Assembly: GCF_001563285.1 (NCBI RefSeq)
Contig: NZ_CP005192.1
Span: forward strand, 1-64,000
Direction: 5' to 3'
DNA length: 64,000 nucleotides
Origin: Sphingobium sp. MI1205
GTDB taxonomy: Bacteria; Pseudomonadota; Alphaproteobacteria; Sphingomonadales; Sphingomonadaceae
Part shown: positions 8,589-18,211 of the stretch, piece by piece
How positions within the stretch are numbered: the first letter of the stretch is position 1
How the letters are laid out: every line of letters starts with the position of its first letter
Notes under the pieces: model-generated
What the model was told of the DNA's origin: nothing
What the model saw: only the letters and a program-made list of their open reading frames with translations
Database searches by the model: none
Made by a program: the position numbers and the translations under genes

Positions 8589-8798
8589 ATGCAACCCATG
8601 CGCCACATAGATCGAGACACGCGCCGCGCCCGCCTTCTGGCGGCACGCACGCGCCCCGTCGGCGGCATCAATCGGCGCGGCATCTTTACCGGCCATTGGG
8701 ACGGTGGCGATGTTGTGCGCCAGTTTCGCGGCGACAACGGATCGTGGATCGGCCTTGCCGCCTACAAGGCGAAGGAAGAGCCGGAGCCGCAGCCATGA
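8589..8798 (+). CDS. Small basic protein, unknown
   Basis: 69 residues with a basic N-terminal half (RHIDRDTRRARLLAARTR). It begins 13 bases after the DUF3768 stop, with AGGAAGGA upstream. Its stop overlaps the next start (ATGA), so the three genes form one translationally linked unit. I do not recognise a family. Confidence 0.6.
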   Translation: MQPMRHIDRDTRRARLLAARTRPVGGINRRGIFTGHWDGGDVVRQFRGDNGSWIGLAAYKAKEEPEPQP

Positions 8799-9271
8799 AA
8801 ATCAGCAACACCGCGAGCGCGGTTCGCGTCACCCTCTCCCCCACCGAGATCAGCGATTTGCAATTTGTGATCGAGGCAGCTGAGTGCGCGGGGCATTACA
8901 TGCCCGCGCGCGTCCCCAGCATCATTGCGGCGCTGACGCGCAGCGCCGACGATGTTCGGATGAAACAGGCCATGAAGCGGGCGGAAAAAGATCGCGTGAC
9001 GCGGATCGAGAAGGATCGGCGTGCGCGAGAACGTCAATTCGTGATTGGCGACGACTATAGCGTCATGGCGAGCCGCGCCGACTACGCCGACGCGGCTCGC
9101 GATCCTGACATGCGCCAATGGGTTGACCTCGCCTTTCATGAGATCATGCAACGCCCGTTGCCGGATCAGTGCGAAATCCGGCGTGATGTTTGGCTTGTGC
9201 GCGTCGTGCAACTCGATGGCGGCACTTACAGTGCCGCCATAGGTTCGGATTGCACCGCGACCGCCAGCTGA
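8795..9271 (+). CDS. Conserved plasmid hypothetical protein
   Basis: 158 residues. The start ATG overlaps the previous stop by four bases. The N-terminus (VTLSPTEISDLQFVIEAAE) looks helical. The middle (residues 60-85) is strongly charged, with repeated Arg/Lys/Glu. No motif that I recognise. It is the third gene of the leader-3 unit. Confidence 0.6.
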   Translation: MKISNTASAVRVTLSPTEISDLQFVIEAAECAGHYMPARVPSIIAALTRSADDVRMKQAMKRAEKDRVTRIEKDRRARERQFVIGDDYSVMASRADYADAARDPDMRQWVDLAFHEIMQRPLPDQCEIRRDVWLVRVVQLDGGTYSAAIGSDCTATAS

Positions 9272-9446
9272 TGAAATCAGGCCAATTGCTGAACGGTTGA
9301 TAGCGCGCTTTGAGGGCCGTGATTGAAAATCGCGAACCTCAATTGCGCCATGCTGGCGACCCGCACCGTTGTTCGCTGGGATCGCTACTGGCGCAGTGAT
9401 ATGAAATGTTCGCGCTTGTCCGGATAAGCGGCAATGAAGGGTTCAA

Positions 9447-9788
9447 ATGTCAAAATACCCGATCCCCGAAGAGGTGCTGCAAGCCCAATATGCGGCCTTC
9501 AAGAAGAAGTTCGGGCGAGCGCCGGGGCCACATGACCCGCTATTCTTCGATCCCGATGCAGACGAGCCAACTCATATAGGCCGCGAGGCGATTTTACAGG
9601 GATTATCCGATCCCAAGTCCGGCTTCGCCATCAGTCTTGCGACCTTATTTGCAACCGATGAAACAGGCTTGGAAATCACCCCGCAATCCTACTCGTCACG
9701 CCCTCAACATGAACGCCAGGCGTGGGATACACACATGACAGCGGCCATTCTCGCCCTTCGCTACTATCTACGCGATCAGGGGCGATGA
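9447..9788 (+). CDS. Hypothetical protein
   Basis: 113 residues, no transmembrane segment and no recognised domain. It is acidic in the middle (DPDADEPTH) with an amphipathic C-terminal helix (TAAILALRYYLRDQG). The 175 bases between the previous gene and this one show no clear signal. Coding is supported mainly by codon use like its neighbours. Confidence 0.45.
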   Translation: MSKYPIPEEVLQAQYAAFKKKFGRAPGPHDPLFFDPDADEPTHIGREAILQGLSDPKSGFAISLATLFATDETGLEITPQSYSSRPQHERQAWDTHMTAAILALRYYLRDQGR

Positions 9789-9858
9789 CGAAGCCATTGC
9801 CTAATTCGATGGCAGGGGGGCATTCAGCTTCGCAATCGCGGATGGCTGGATTGAAGAT

Positions 9859-9873
9859 GTTCCTTTTTCGTTC
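9859..9873 (+). promoter_or_regulatory. SOS box (LexA site) of umuDC
   Basis: GTTCCTTTTTCGTTC is an exact GTTC-N7-GTTC, the LexA operator of alphaproteobacteria. It lies 36 bases before the umuD start codon, where a promoter would be, so umuDC was DNA-damage-inducible before it was split. Confidence 0.8.
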
Positions 9874-9909
9874 TCTCTTGCGTTATAAGGGCCGACGAAG
9901 GGAATCATC

Positions 9910-10036
9910 ATGTTGCTGCCGCCAATGCAGCCGGTCCCGCTTGCCGAGGTGCCAGAGGGTCTAATTCCTCACATCATCGGCGCAGCGGGAGCCGGTTTTC
10001 CGTCTCCAAGCCAGGACTGGCAGGAGGACGCCATTT
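9910..10036 (+). pseudogene. umuD: umuD, 5' part (split by Tn3-family element)
   Basis: Encodes the first 42 residues of a UmuD protein, including the self-cleavage site A28-G29-F30. The gene is broken after the CATTT at 10032-10036 by a transposon. The rest lies at 54183-54490. Removing the element and one CATTT copy restores an uninterrupted 144-residue UmuD in frame. The intact protein would be the regulatory subunit of the translesion polymerase. See the 3' part for the active site. Confidence 0.85.
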
Positions 10037-10074
10037 GGGGGCGTTTGCGGGAGGGGGCGGAATCCTACGCTAAG
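10037..10074 (+). repeat. Terminal inverted repeat, left end of Tn3-family element
   Basis: 38 bp matching the reverse complement of 54140-54177 with one mismatch. The tnpA stop codon lies within it. Confidence 0.9.
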
Positions 10075-12956
10075 GATTTGGGCCAGCGATATTCCCCGGT
10101 TAGATTGATGTGTTCCCATCCCAACGGCGAGACGTGGGCGAGTAGATCAGGCGCGATATGGGTACCGCTGGCGGCCCGGGTATTGACGACCTCGCCGAGC
10201 TTCATGGTGTTCCAGAATATGATGATGGCGGCGAGCAGGTTCATTCCGGCGATGCGATAGTGCTGGCCTTCGCCGGATCGATCCCGGATTTCACCTCGGC
10301 GGTGGAAGCTGATGGCGCGCTTTAGGGCGTGGTGGGCCTCACCCTTGTTGAGGCCGATCTGAGCCTGGCGCTGGAGGCCGGCATCAAGAATCCAGTCGAT
10401 CATGAACAGGGTTCGCTCGATGCGGCCCACCTCTCGCAATGCGAGGGCCAGCTCATTCTGGCGCGGGTAAGAGGCGAGCTTGCGAAGAATCTGGCTGGGG
10501 GCGACGATCCCCGCTGCGATCGTCGCCATGATGCGCAGGATGTCGGGCCAGTTGCGCTCGATGAGCGGTTCATTGATCTTACCTCCGACCAGCGCTCGCA
10601 CATTGGCCGGCGTCGCGTTGGGCGTGAAGGCATAGAGTCTTTTCTGAGGGAGATCGCGGATACGGGGGGCGAACCTGTAGACGAGCAAGGCGCAGGCGGC
10701 GAACACATGATCGGTGAAGCCGCCCGTGTCGGCAAAATGCTGGCGAACGCGGCGGCCCGCGTCATTCATGAGCAGCCCGTCCAGGATATAGGGAGCCTCG
10801 CTGACCGTTGCCGGGATCACCTGGGTTGCGAACGGCGCATATTGATCGGACACATGGCTGTATCCCTTGAGGCCCGGGACGTTGCCATATTTCGCGTTGA
10901 TCAGATTCATCGCCTCGCCCTGCTCGGTAGCAAGGAAGAACTGCCCGTCGCTGGATGCCGATTGCCCTTGTCCCCAGAAGGCGGCCATGGGCAGGGCGGC
11001 GTGGGCCTCCACGATCATGGCGAGCGCCCGATCATAGGCGCTGCCTTCGACATGCCAGCGCGCGATCCGCAGCAATTCCCAGAAGCTGTGCGTGTTGGTC
11101 GCCGCCGCCATCTTGCGCAAACCGAGATTGACGCCTTCCGCCAGCAACACGTTCATCAGGCCGATCCGGTCGCTGCAGGGCGCGCCGGTGCGCAGATGCG
11201 TGAACGCCTCGGAAAATCCGGTTCGCTCATCGACTTCCAGCAACAGATCGGTGATCCTCGCGGGCGGGAGCTGTTGATAGAGATCGAGCACGAGATCCTC
11301 GGCCCCTTCGGGCGTGTCGGCCCTCAGCTTGTCGATGTGCAGCTTGCCGTTCTCGATGATGCCGCCTGGGATCGTGCCGGTTCGCGCCGCGCGGCCAAAC
11401 TCCTTCAGCCGTGTATCCAGTCGAGCCCTGCGCTCGGCCAGCCATTCGCCGGGTCGCAGCGGCACGGCGAGCCGCGCGGTCTGCTCTATCGCCTGTGGCG
11501 GGACCAGAAGCTGCTTGAGGTCGCCATAGCGGCGCGATCCCGCCAACCATATGTCACCGGACCGGAAGGCGTCGCGGATGTGGAACAGCACCGCGATTTC
11601 CCAAAGCCGGTGGTCGCCGCTGGGCTCAGCGCGAAGATGACGATGCCATTTCGAGTTGGGACGTAGAAAATCCACCGGCGGATCGACCTTGATCCCGTTA
11701 CGCAGCATCGCAACGGCCGCCAGAAGAGGCGTGGCGATCGGCGCCGCCTGCATGTCGAGCAGGCGCAGCATCCTGGGCGCGTAGAGGCGGAAACGGTGAT
11801 AGCCGTCCAGCACACGGCTGAGCGGGTCGGCCGCGAGCACGTTGGTCAGCGCGGAGGCCGTGGCGACAAGGGTTCTGAACCGTTCCCAGCCAGGCCCGGT
11901 GGCGATTATCCCGTCCAGGGCCGTGCCATCGTCCTGCGCTCCAAGCAAAGCACCACCGATTTCGGCAAAGGACTTCAGCGTGTCCCGAACGGCCGCCTTT
12001 TCGTCGGCGATCCTGGTGTTGCAAAGGCGTTCGGAGGCCCGATAGAGACGGCCTACGATGCGATCGTGGGTCTCCACGATGACATCGGCCAGCGATGACC
12101 GCCATTCCAGGGTGCAGACAGCGAGGATCGCAAGCCGCCTGTCTTCGGGCAGATCACGCATGCCGTCGGCGTAATAGCGCTCGCCCTGCCGGCGAAGCCG
12201 GGTCACACGATGCGCCGGCACGCCGTCCAGCAAATCCGCCGGAAGATCGAACCTTTGAAGATATTCCAGTCGATCCATCAGCCGGTTAGCGGCTGCTGAA
12301 TTTGCGCCAACCTCGAACTGTCGCAGCCATACGAAGCGCGTGACGCGACCATCCACCGTATCCTCCAACAGGTGAGCCAAATTCTCGCTCAGGGTTGGCG
12401 TGATGCGATGGGCGATAAGATCCTCGATCCGGCGCTCGGCCTCAACCAGCGCATCGGCGCAAAGGCGCTCGATCGTCGAGGAGCCGGGAAGGATCGTGCG
12501 GGTGCGGCGACACTCCGCAACGAAGCGACGGGCAAGATCCTCATTCGATGTCGCCGCCTCGGCTTCCCGAGCGATCCATTCGCGCAAATCCCGTGCGCCC
12601 CGCCCCGAAAAGGAGCGATAGCCGTAGATTCGGCGAAGGTCCGCCAGATGCTCGTGCCGGGTCTCCTCGCGCGCGGCATAGAGGAGTAGATCGTCGCTGG
12701 TCAGGCCGAGCTGGGCCGCGATGAAATCCGATACCTGCGCCGGGATCAACTCGCCAGGAGCGAGCACCCGGCCCGGGTAGCGCAGGACGCACAGTTGCAG
12801 CGCGAAGCCAAAACGATTGTGGGCGCGCCGGCGCTGGCGGATATGCCCGAGATCCTCATCGCTGAGGGTATAGTGCCGCAGCAGCTCACCTTGATCGACC
12901 GGCAAGTGAAGCAGCGCCTCGCGCTGTCGATCGGTCAGGGTCACGCGACGCGGCAT
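10065..12956 (-). CDS. tnpA: Tn3-family transposase
   Basis: 963 residues, the usual length for Tn3-family TnpA. It joins transposon ends to target DNA by replicative transposition, giving cointegrates and 5-bp duplications, as seen here. The catalytic core is in the C-terminal half: the first Asp is in SASSDGQFF, the second in HVSDQYAPF, and the Glu lies in the C-terminal helical part. It is transcribed divergently from tnpR with a 125-bp res/promoter region between them. It ends inside the terminal inverted repeat. The sequence appears intact. Confidence 0.95.
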   Translation of the reverse strand: MPRRVTLTDRQREALLHLPVDQGELLRHYTLSDEDLGHIRQRRRAHNRFGFALQLCVLRYPGRVLAPGELIPAQVSDFIAAQLGLTSDDLLLYAAREETRHEHLADLRRIYGYRSFSGRGARDLREWIAREAEAATSNEDLARRFVAECRRTRTILPGSSTIERLCADALVEAERRIEDLIAHRITPTLSENLAHLLEDTVDGRVTRFVWLRQFEVGANSAAANRLMDRLEYLQRFDLPADLLDGVPAHRVTRLRRQGERYYADGMRDLPEDRRLAILAVCTLEWRSSLADVIVETHDRIVGRLYRASERLCNTRIADEKAAVRDTLKSFAEIGGALLGAQDDGTALDGIIATGPGWERFRTLVATASALTNVLAADPLSRVLDGYHRFRLYAPRMLRLLDMQAAPIATPLLAAVAMLRNGIKVDPPVDFLRPNSKWHRHLRAEPSGDHRLWEIAVLFHIRDAFRSGDIWLAGSRRYGDLKQLLVPPQAIEQTARLAVPLRPGEWLAERRARLDTRLKEFGRAARTGTIPGGIIENGKLHIDKLRADTPEGAEDLVLDLYQQLPPARITDLLLEVDERTGFSEAFTHLRTGAPCSDRIGLMNVLLAEGVNLGLRKMAAATNTHSFWELLRIARWHVEGSAYDRALAMIVEAHAALPMAAFWGQGQSASSDGQFFLATEQGEAMNLINAKYGNVPGLKGYSHVSDQYAPFATQVIPATVSEAPYILDGLLMNDAGRRVRQHFADTGGFTDHVFAACALLVYRFAPRIRDLPQKRLYAFTPNATPANVRALVGGKINEPLIERNWPDILRIMATIAAGIVAPSQILRKLASYPRQNELALALREVGRIERTLFMIDWILDAGLQRQAQIGLNKGEAHHALKRAISFHRRGEIRDRSGEGQHYRIAGMNLLAAIIIFWNTMKLGEVVNTRAASGTHIAPDLLAHVSPLGWEHINLTGEYRWPKSLA

Positions 12957-13081
12957 ACATGCTCCTTATTCTTTCCGAGCTACGGTTTGAGATAGCTTGA
13001 TTGAGATGCTGGTTAAGATACACAATAGCCCAATCTTATGTGCTCATGTTCGTCACCGCCTCAAACCTTCGTTTGTGATCC
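12957..13081. promoter_or_regulatory. tnpA-tnpR intergenic res/promoter region
   Basis: 125 bp between the divergent tnpA and tnpR starts, AT-richer than its surroundings. By family rule this holds the resolution site and both promoters. I did not delimit individual subsites. Confidence 0.6.
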
Positions 13082-13188
13082 ATGCTGATCGGCTACGCCC
13101 GCGTGTCCAAAGCCGACGGCTCGCAGTCGCTCGACCTGCAGCACGATGCCCTTCGCGCTGCCGGTGTCGAGCCAGGCAATATCTATGA
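13082..13188 (+). pseudogene. tnpR: tnpR resolvase, 5' part (split by IS6100 island)
   Basis: Encodes [20 protein letters not shown] and 15 more residues of a serine resolvase, including the nucleophile Ser of ARVS. It stops at the ATCTATGA duplication (13181-13188), where IS6100 begins. The remainder lies at 53065-53586. Joining 13082-13180 to 53065 restores the frame exactly (...EPGN-IYDDRASG...). Confidence 0.9.
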
Positions 13189-14068
13189 GGCTCTGTTGCA
13201 AAAATCGTGAAGCTTGAGCATGCTTGGCGGAGATTGGACGGACGGAACGATGACGGATTTCAAGTGGCGCCATTTCCAGGGTGATGTGATCCTGTGGGCG
13301 GTGCGCTGGTATTGTCGCTATCCGATCAGCTATCGCGACCTTGAGGAAATGCTGGCGGAACGCGGCATTTCGGTCGACCATACGACGATCTATCGCTGGG
13401 TCCAGTGCTACGCCCCGGAGATGGAGAAGCGGCTGCGCTGGTTCTGGCGGCGTGGCTTTGATCCGAGCTGGCGCCTGGATGAAACCTACGTCAAGGTGCG
13501 GGGCAAGTGGACCTACCTGTACCGGGCAGTCGACAAGCGGGGCGACACGATCGATTTCTACCTGTCGCCGACCCGCAGCGCCAAGGCAGCGAAGCGGTTC
13601 CTGGGCAAGGCCCTGCGAGGCCTGAAGCACTGGGAAAAGCCTGCCACGCTCAATACCGACAAAGCGCCGAGCTATGGTGCAGCGATCACCGAATTGAAGC
13701 GCGAAGGAAAGCTGGACCGGGAGACGGCCCACCGGCAGGTGAAGTATCTCAATAACGTGATCGAGGCCGATCACGGAAAGCTCAAGATACTGATCAAGCC
13801 GGTGCGCGGTTTCAAATCGATCCCCACGGCCTATGCCACGATCAAGGGATTCGAAGTCATGCGAGCCCTGCGCAAAGGACAGGCTCGCCCCTGGTGCCTG
13901 CAGCCCGGCATCAGGGGCGAGGTGCGCCTTGTGGAGAGAGCTTTTGGCATTGGGCCCTCGGCGCTGACGGAGGCCATGGGCATGCTCAACCACCATTTCG
14001 CAGCAGCCGCCTGATCGGCGCAGAGCGACAGCCTACCTCTGACTGCCGCCAATCTTTGCAACAGAGCC
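13189..14068 (+). mobile_element. IS6100 copy 1
   Basis: 880 bp, with ends GGCTCTGTTGCAAA / TTTGCAACAGAGCC. Left flank is ATCTATGA, right flank is ACGGCACC. They do not match each other: the partner of ATCTATGA is at the right side of copy 7. Confidence 0.98.
13250..14014 (+). CDS. tnpA: IS6100 transposase (copy 1)
   Basis: 254 residues from the ATG at 13250; an in-frame ATG at 13214 would add 12. This is the single protein of IS6100 (IS6 family). It has an N-terminal helix-turn-helix (DLEEMLAERGISVDHTTIYR) and a DDE catalytic core: D in LDETYVKV, D in NTDKAPSY, E in NNVIEADHGKLK. IS6-family enzymes act replicatively, or conservatively next to an existing copy, producing direct-repeat arrays like those here. 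The same protein appears unchanged in all seven copies of this window. Confidence 0.97.
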   Translation: MTDFKWRHFQGDVILWAVRWYCRYPISYRDLEEMLAERGISVDHTTIYRWVQCYAPEMEKRLRWFWRRGFDPSWRLDETYVKVRGKWTYLYRAVDKRGDTIDFYLSPTRSAKAAKRFLGKALRGLKHWEKPATLNTDKAPSYGAAITELKREGKLDRETAHRQVKYLNNVIEADHGKLKILIKPVRGFKSIPTAYATIKGFEVMRALRKGQARPWCLQPGIRGEVRLVERAFGIGPSALTEAMGMLNHHFAAAA

Positions 14069-15426
14069 ACGGCACCTATCTCCAGATCTTGGACGTCAAT
14101 CGCAACGATGGTTCGATCAAGTCGTTCAATCAGGAACTGCGTCTGGCCAACGACGCACGCTCGTCTTTCCGATGGGTGGTCGGTGCCAATTACGAACACA
14201 GCCGTGTGCGCGAGGACGATGAAGTCAACTACGCCGATTCGACATCCAGCTATGTCAATACACAGGTTATCGGGCAGGATTATGATCAGGCCGGCTACAA
14301 CAACCGGCAGCGCCTGAAGAACTATGCGGTTTTCGGCAATGTCGAATATGACATCAGCGATCAACTGACGCTGAAGGGCGGCATACGCTATACCGAGGCG
14401 AAGCGTTCCTCGGTCAACAAGACATTCGACCTTGGCGATGGCTCAATCTCGTCTTTGTTCACCACCGTCATCAACACCTATCGCCAGATCTTCGATTTCG
14501 GCGGCCCGATACCGCTGGTGCCATTGGGAGATTCGGTTTCGCTGAACAGCCAGACGGGCTTGCCGGGCACGTTTCGGGACAAGCTGAATGAAAACAGCAC
14601 GTCATGGATGCTCGGCGTGAACTACAAGGCGACGCCGACGCTCCTGCTCTACGCCAATGTTTCGAAAGGGTACAAGGCGGGAAGTTTCCCGGGCGTCTCC
14701 GCCGGAACGTTCGCGCAATATGCCGCCGTCACGCAGGAATCGCTGGTCGATTACGAAGCAGGCTTCAAGACCACACTGTTCGATCGCAAAGTGACGCTGA
14801 ATGGCGGCGTTTTCTATTATGACTACAAGAACAAGCAGCTGCGCGCCAAGATCGTCGATCCGTTCTTCAATGCGCTGGATGGCCTGGTCAATGTCCCCAA
14901 GTCGCGCGTCAAGGGTGCCGAACTGGAACTGAGCGCCAGAGTGGTCGAGGGGCTCACGGTCAGTGCGGCCGCGACCTATATCGACGCCAAGGTTCGCCAC
15001 TATCAGGGGATCGTCGGCTCCGTTGCCAACGAAGTGGGCCTGTTCGATCCGATCCGGGGCGATTTCAGCGGCGCACGGCTGCCGTTTTCGCCCAAATGGC
15101 AATCGAGCCTGAGCGCGGACTACAGCCTGCCGCTGGGTGGCGTGAACCTAACCATGGGCACGACGATCTCCTCACAAAGCAAATCGCTGGGCGTTCTGGC
15201 CATCACCAACGCGGACAAGGATCTCTACGAGGTGAATGGCCGCACGCTCGTTTCCGCGCGGCTTGGCGTGGAAGCGCCTGATGGCCGCTGGGCGGTCTTC
15301 GGCTGGGGTCGCAATATCTTCAACAAGTATTACTGGACAAACACGATCCAGACTTACGATACCGTTGTTCGCTACGCTGGTCGACCCGCCGAATATGGCT
15401 TGACCGTGCGCTTCAAGTTCCAGTAA
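14069..15426 (+). pseudogene. TonB-dependent receptor, C-terminal part
   Basis: 452 residues of the beta-barrel of an outer-membrane TonB-dependent receptor, lacking the signal peptide, plug and first strands. It ends with an aromatic residue after alternating strands (YGLTVRFKFQ), as such barrels do. IS6100 copy 1 forms its 5' border. The likely N-terminal part lies at 21452-22290 on the other strand, and also ends against an IS6100. It sits 39 bases before linC, so it was probably the uptake gene of that operon. It is not functional in this state. Confidence 0.85.
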
Positions 15427-15465
15427 TGAAACCGGAACGCCGATAAGAAACTGTTGGAGGGATAG

Positions 15466-16218
15466 ATGTCTGATTTGAGCGGCAAGACGATAATCGTGAC
15501 GGGTGGTGGCAGCGGCATCGGGCGCGCCACCGTGGAATTGCTGGTGGCCAGTGGTGCCAACGTCGCGGTGGCGGACATCAACGACGAGGCCGGTGAGGCG
15601 GTCGTCGCTGCGTCTGGCGGGAAGGCCGCCTATTTCCGGTGCGACATCGCACAGGAAGAGGACGTGAAGGCACTTGTCGCGCAGACTCTGGCGGCGTTCG
15701 GCGGGCTTGACGGCGCGTTCAACAATGCGGCGATCCCGCAGGCCGGACTGCCGCTTGCCGAAGTGTCGCTCGAACGGTTTCGGCAGAGCATGGATATCAA
15801 TGTAACCGGCACGTTCCTGTGCATGAAGTACCAGATCCTTGCGATGATCGAGCGCGGGACGAAGGGATCGATCGTCAACACCGCATCCGTCGCTGGCGTG
15901 GTCGGCGTGCCGATGCACGGCGAATATGTCGGCGCGAAGCATGCGGTGGTCGGGCTGACCCGCGTGGCGGCGGCAGACTATGGCAAGCACGGCATTCGCG
16001 TGAACGCGCTTGTGCCCGGCGCGGTGCGCACGCCTATGCTGCAGCGCGCGATGGACAATGATGCGGGCCTTGAGCCCTATCTGAACTCGATCCACCCGAT
16101 CGGCCGTTTCAGCGAACCGCACGAGCAGGCCCAGGCCGCCGTATGGTTGCTGTCCGACGCGGCTTCGTTCGTCACCGGCTCCTGCCTTGCAGCAGACGGC
16201 GGCTTTACCGCGATCTGA
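15466..16218 (+). CDS. linC: 2,5-dichloro-2,5-cyclohexadiene-1,4-diol dehydrogenase LinC
   Basis: 250 residues, a short-chain dehydrogenase. TGGGSGIG (12-19) binds NAD, NNAA is at 86-89, and the catalytic set is S141, Y154 and K158. The sequence agrees with LinC of lindane degraders as I recall it, with only scattered differences. LinC oxidises 2,5-DDOL, the product of LinB, to 2,5-dichlorohydroquinone. A GGAGGGAT ribosome-binding site precedes the ATG. An EthD-like gene follows 21 bases later. The position behind a TonB receptor remnant suggests it was borrowed from another catabolic operon. Confidence 0.9.
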   Translation: MSDLSGKTIIVTGGGSGIGRATVELLVASGANVAVADINDEAGEAVVAASGGKAAYFRCDIAQEEDVKALVAQTLAAFGGLDGAFNNAAIPQAGLPLAEVSLERFRQSMDINVTGTFLCMKYQILAMIERGTKGSIVNTASVAGVVGVPMHGEYVGAKHAVVGLTRVAAADYGKHGIRVNALVPGAVRTPMLQRAMDNDAGLEPYLNSIHPIGRFSEPHEQAQAAVWLLSDAASFVTGSCLAADGGFTAI

Positions 16219-16239
16219 TCATTTTACGGAGCAGCCTCC

Positions 16240-16926
16240 ATGCACAGCATCAAGATACTCGCGACGATCCCGCGCCGGAAGGACATTTCGGAACAGCAGT
16301 TCCACGATCACTGGCGCCATCCGCACGGCACACTCAGCAAGAAGATCGCGTGCCTGCGCGGCTATGTGCAATCGCACCGGATCGTCTCTCCGCTGCTGCC
16401 TGATACACAGCTGGCCTACGACGGCATTACCGAGCTGTGGTATGACAGTCTCGACGATGCGCTCAACATGGGCAAAGATCCCGCGCATCGCAAATACAAC
16501 ATCCCCGACGAACCGCTGTTCGTCGACATGGACGGACTGAAGTTCACCTTCTTCGAGGAGGACATTATCCGCTCGCGACCGGCGGTGGACGATCCCGATG
16601 ATGCGGCCGTGCAGTGGTCGCCCACCGAATGGTCGGTAAGCGTCAAGATCCTGCAACTGGTCAAGGCGGATGGCAATCCGGCCTGGGCAGGCGATCAGGA
16701 CAAGGCGCTGGGCGATCGCATCGGCGCGTTTCGGCATGTCCGCTCGTTCGCGATAGACGCGGTGCACAAGGGCACCTCGCCGTTCATCGGCGCGCGCGAA
16801 CTGTGGTGGCCGACGCTATCCGATTTCGAACGCGGCGTGGCGGGTGATCGCGCGGCGTTCGATGCGCTCCTGGCACAGGCCGGCCAGCATTACACGATGC
16901 TGGCATCGGCCGAGCGGGTGATCTGA
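16240..16926 (+). CDS. EthD-domain (dimeric alpha-beta barrel) protein
   Basis: 228 residues. The N-terminal half has the EthD-like signature FHDHWRHPHGTL near residue 25. The second half appears to be a divergent repeat of the same fold (AGDQDKALGDRIGAFRHVR). EthD-type proteins are accessory or lyase-like proteins in catabolic operons; the substrate is unknown. A ribosome-binding site lies in TTACGGAGCAGCC. The stop codon overlaps the next start. A paralogue of equal length sits beside another SDR at 45911-46597. Confidence 0.7.
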   Translation: MHSIKILATIPRRKDISEQQFHDHWRHPHGTLSKKIACLRGYVQSHRIVSPLLPDTQLAYDGITELWYDSLDDALNMGKDPAHRKYNIPDEPLFVDMDGLKFTFFEEDIIRSRPAVDDPDDAAVQWSPTEWSVSVKILQLVKADGNPAWAGDQDKALGDRIGAFRHVRSFAIDAVHKGTSPFIGARELWWPTLSDFERGVAGDRAAFDALLAQAGQHYTMLASAERVI

Positions 16927-17288
16927 TGCCGGCCCCCGCGCTCGACGAGGAGCCCGTGCTGCCCCCCGGCTTCGAGGATCTTCTCGAATTCGTGCCGCAC
17001 TGGATCGGCGAGACGGCGCAGGAACGATGGGATATCCGGGCGCGCGCGACTATGGCGGAGATAACCCGCTTCTACGATGTGCTGCTCTCCCGTTCGGAAG
17101 CCATCCTCGACCATGTCGAGACCTTTCCGCTCGACGCGATGCCGGCGCCGACGCTGCGCCTGTTCAGGCTACAGCTGGCGCTGGCTCACGCGGCGATGTC
17201 CGTAGAATTGCACAAGCAGCCGCGCGCGCACAATTCGCCCTATCCGCACCAGGTCCGCATCCTGCGGACGGCAGAGCCAACGCTGTAA
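16926..17288 (+). CDS. Hypothetical protein downstream of linC-EthD
   Basis: 120 residues. The start overlaps the EthD stop (TGATG), so the two are co-translated. Mostly helical, with no membrane segment and no motif I know. It probably belongs to the same pathway as the SDR and EthD genes. There is no counterpart in the paralogous cassette at 45.9-47.4 kb, where an IS110 remnant follows instead. Confidence 0.6.
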   Translation: MPAPALDEEPVLPPGFEDLLEFVPHWIGETAQERWDIRARATMAEITRFYDVLLSRSEAILDHVETFPLDAMPAPTLRLFRLQLALAHAAMSVELHKQPRAHNSPYPHQVRILRTAEPTL

Positions 17289-17301
17289 AGGAGTTCGTCG
17301 C

Positions 17302-17331
17302 ATGAACGAGATGACCGAGCTTGCCAGCATC
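17302..17331 (+). pseudogene. 5' stub of next operon gene, cut by IS6100 copy 2
   Basis: AAAGGAG and then ATG start a reading frame, MNEMTELASI, that runs straight into IS6100. The operon once continued; the gene cannot be identified from ten residues. Confidence 0.5.
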
Positions 17332-18211
17332 GGCTCTGTTGCAAAGATTGGCGGCAGTCAGAGGTAGGCTGTCGCTCTGCGCCGATCAGGCGGCTGCTGC
17401 GAAATGGTGGTTGAGCATGCCCATGGCCTCCGTCAGCGCCGAGGGCCCAATGCCAAAAGCTCTCTCCACAAGGCGCACCTCGCCCCTGATGCCGGGCTGC
17501 AGGCACCAGGGGCGAGCCTGTCCTTTGCGCAGGGCTCGCATGACTTCGAATCCCTTGATCGTGGCATAGGCCGTGGGGATCGATTTGAAACCGCGCACCG
17601 GCTTGATCAGTATCTTGAGCTTTCCGTGATCGGCCTCGATCACGTTATTGAGATACTTCACCTGCCGGTGGGCCGTCTCCCGGTCCAGCTTTCCTTCGCG
17701 CTTCAATTCGGTGATCGCTGCACCATAGCTCGGCGCTTTGTCGGTATTGAGCGTGGCAGGCTTTTCCCAGTGCTTCAGGCCTCGCAGGGCCTTGCCCAGG
17801 AACCGCTTCGCTGCCTTGGCGCTGCGGGTCGGCGACAGGTAGAAATCGATCGTGTCGCCCCGCTTGTCGACTGCCCGGTACAGGTAGGTCCACTTGCCCC
17901 GCACCTTGACGTAGGTTTCATCCAGGCGCCAGCTCGGATCAAAGCCACGCCGCCAGAACCAGCGCAGCCGCTTCTCCATCTCCGGGGCGTAGCACTGGAC
18001 CCAGCGATAGATCGTCGTATGGTCGACCGAAATGCCGCGTTCCGCCAGCATTTCCTCAAGGTCGCGATAGCTGATCGGATAGCGACAATACCAGCGCACC
18101 GCCCACAGGATCACATCACCCTGGAAATGGCGCCACTTGAAATCCGTCATCGTTCCGTCCGTCCAATCTCCGCCAAGCATGCTCAAGCTTCACGATTTTT
18201 GCAACAGAGCC
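17332..18211 (-). mobile_element. IS6100 copy 2
   Basis: 880 bp, inverted relative to copy 1. Flanks CCAGCATC (left) and CGGCGAGC (right) differ, so this copy now joins two segments that were not neighbours. Confidence 0.98.
17386..18150 (-). CDS. tnpA: IS6100 transposase (copy 2)
   Basis: Same 254-residue protein as at 13250-14014, intact. Confidence 0.97.
   Translation of the reverse strand: MTDFKWRHFQGDVILWAVRWYCRYPISYRDLEEMLAERGISVDHTTIYRWVQCYAPEMEKRLRWFWRRGFDPSWRLDETYVKVRGKWTYLYRAVDKRGDTIDFYLSPTRSAKAAKRFLGKALRGLKHWEKPATLNTDKAPSYGAAITELKREGKLDRETAHRQVKYLNNVIEADHGKLKILIKPVRGFKSIPTAYATIKGFEVMRALRKGQARPWCLQPGIRGEVRLVERAFGIGPSALTEAMGMLNHHFAAAA

Noticed and set aside
10329..11666. 445-codon frame antisense to tnpA, and a 489-codon frame at 47750-49219
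   Set aside because: Antisense shadows of Tn3 transposases.
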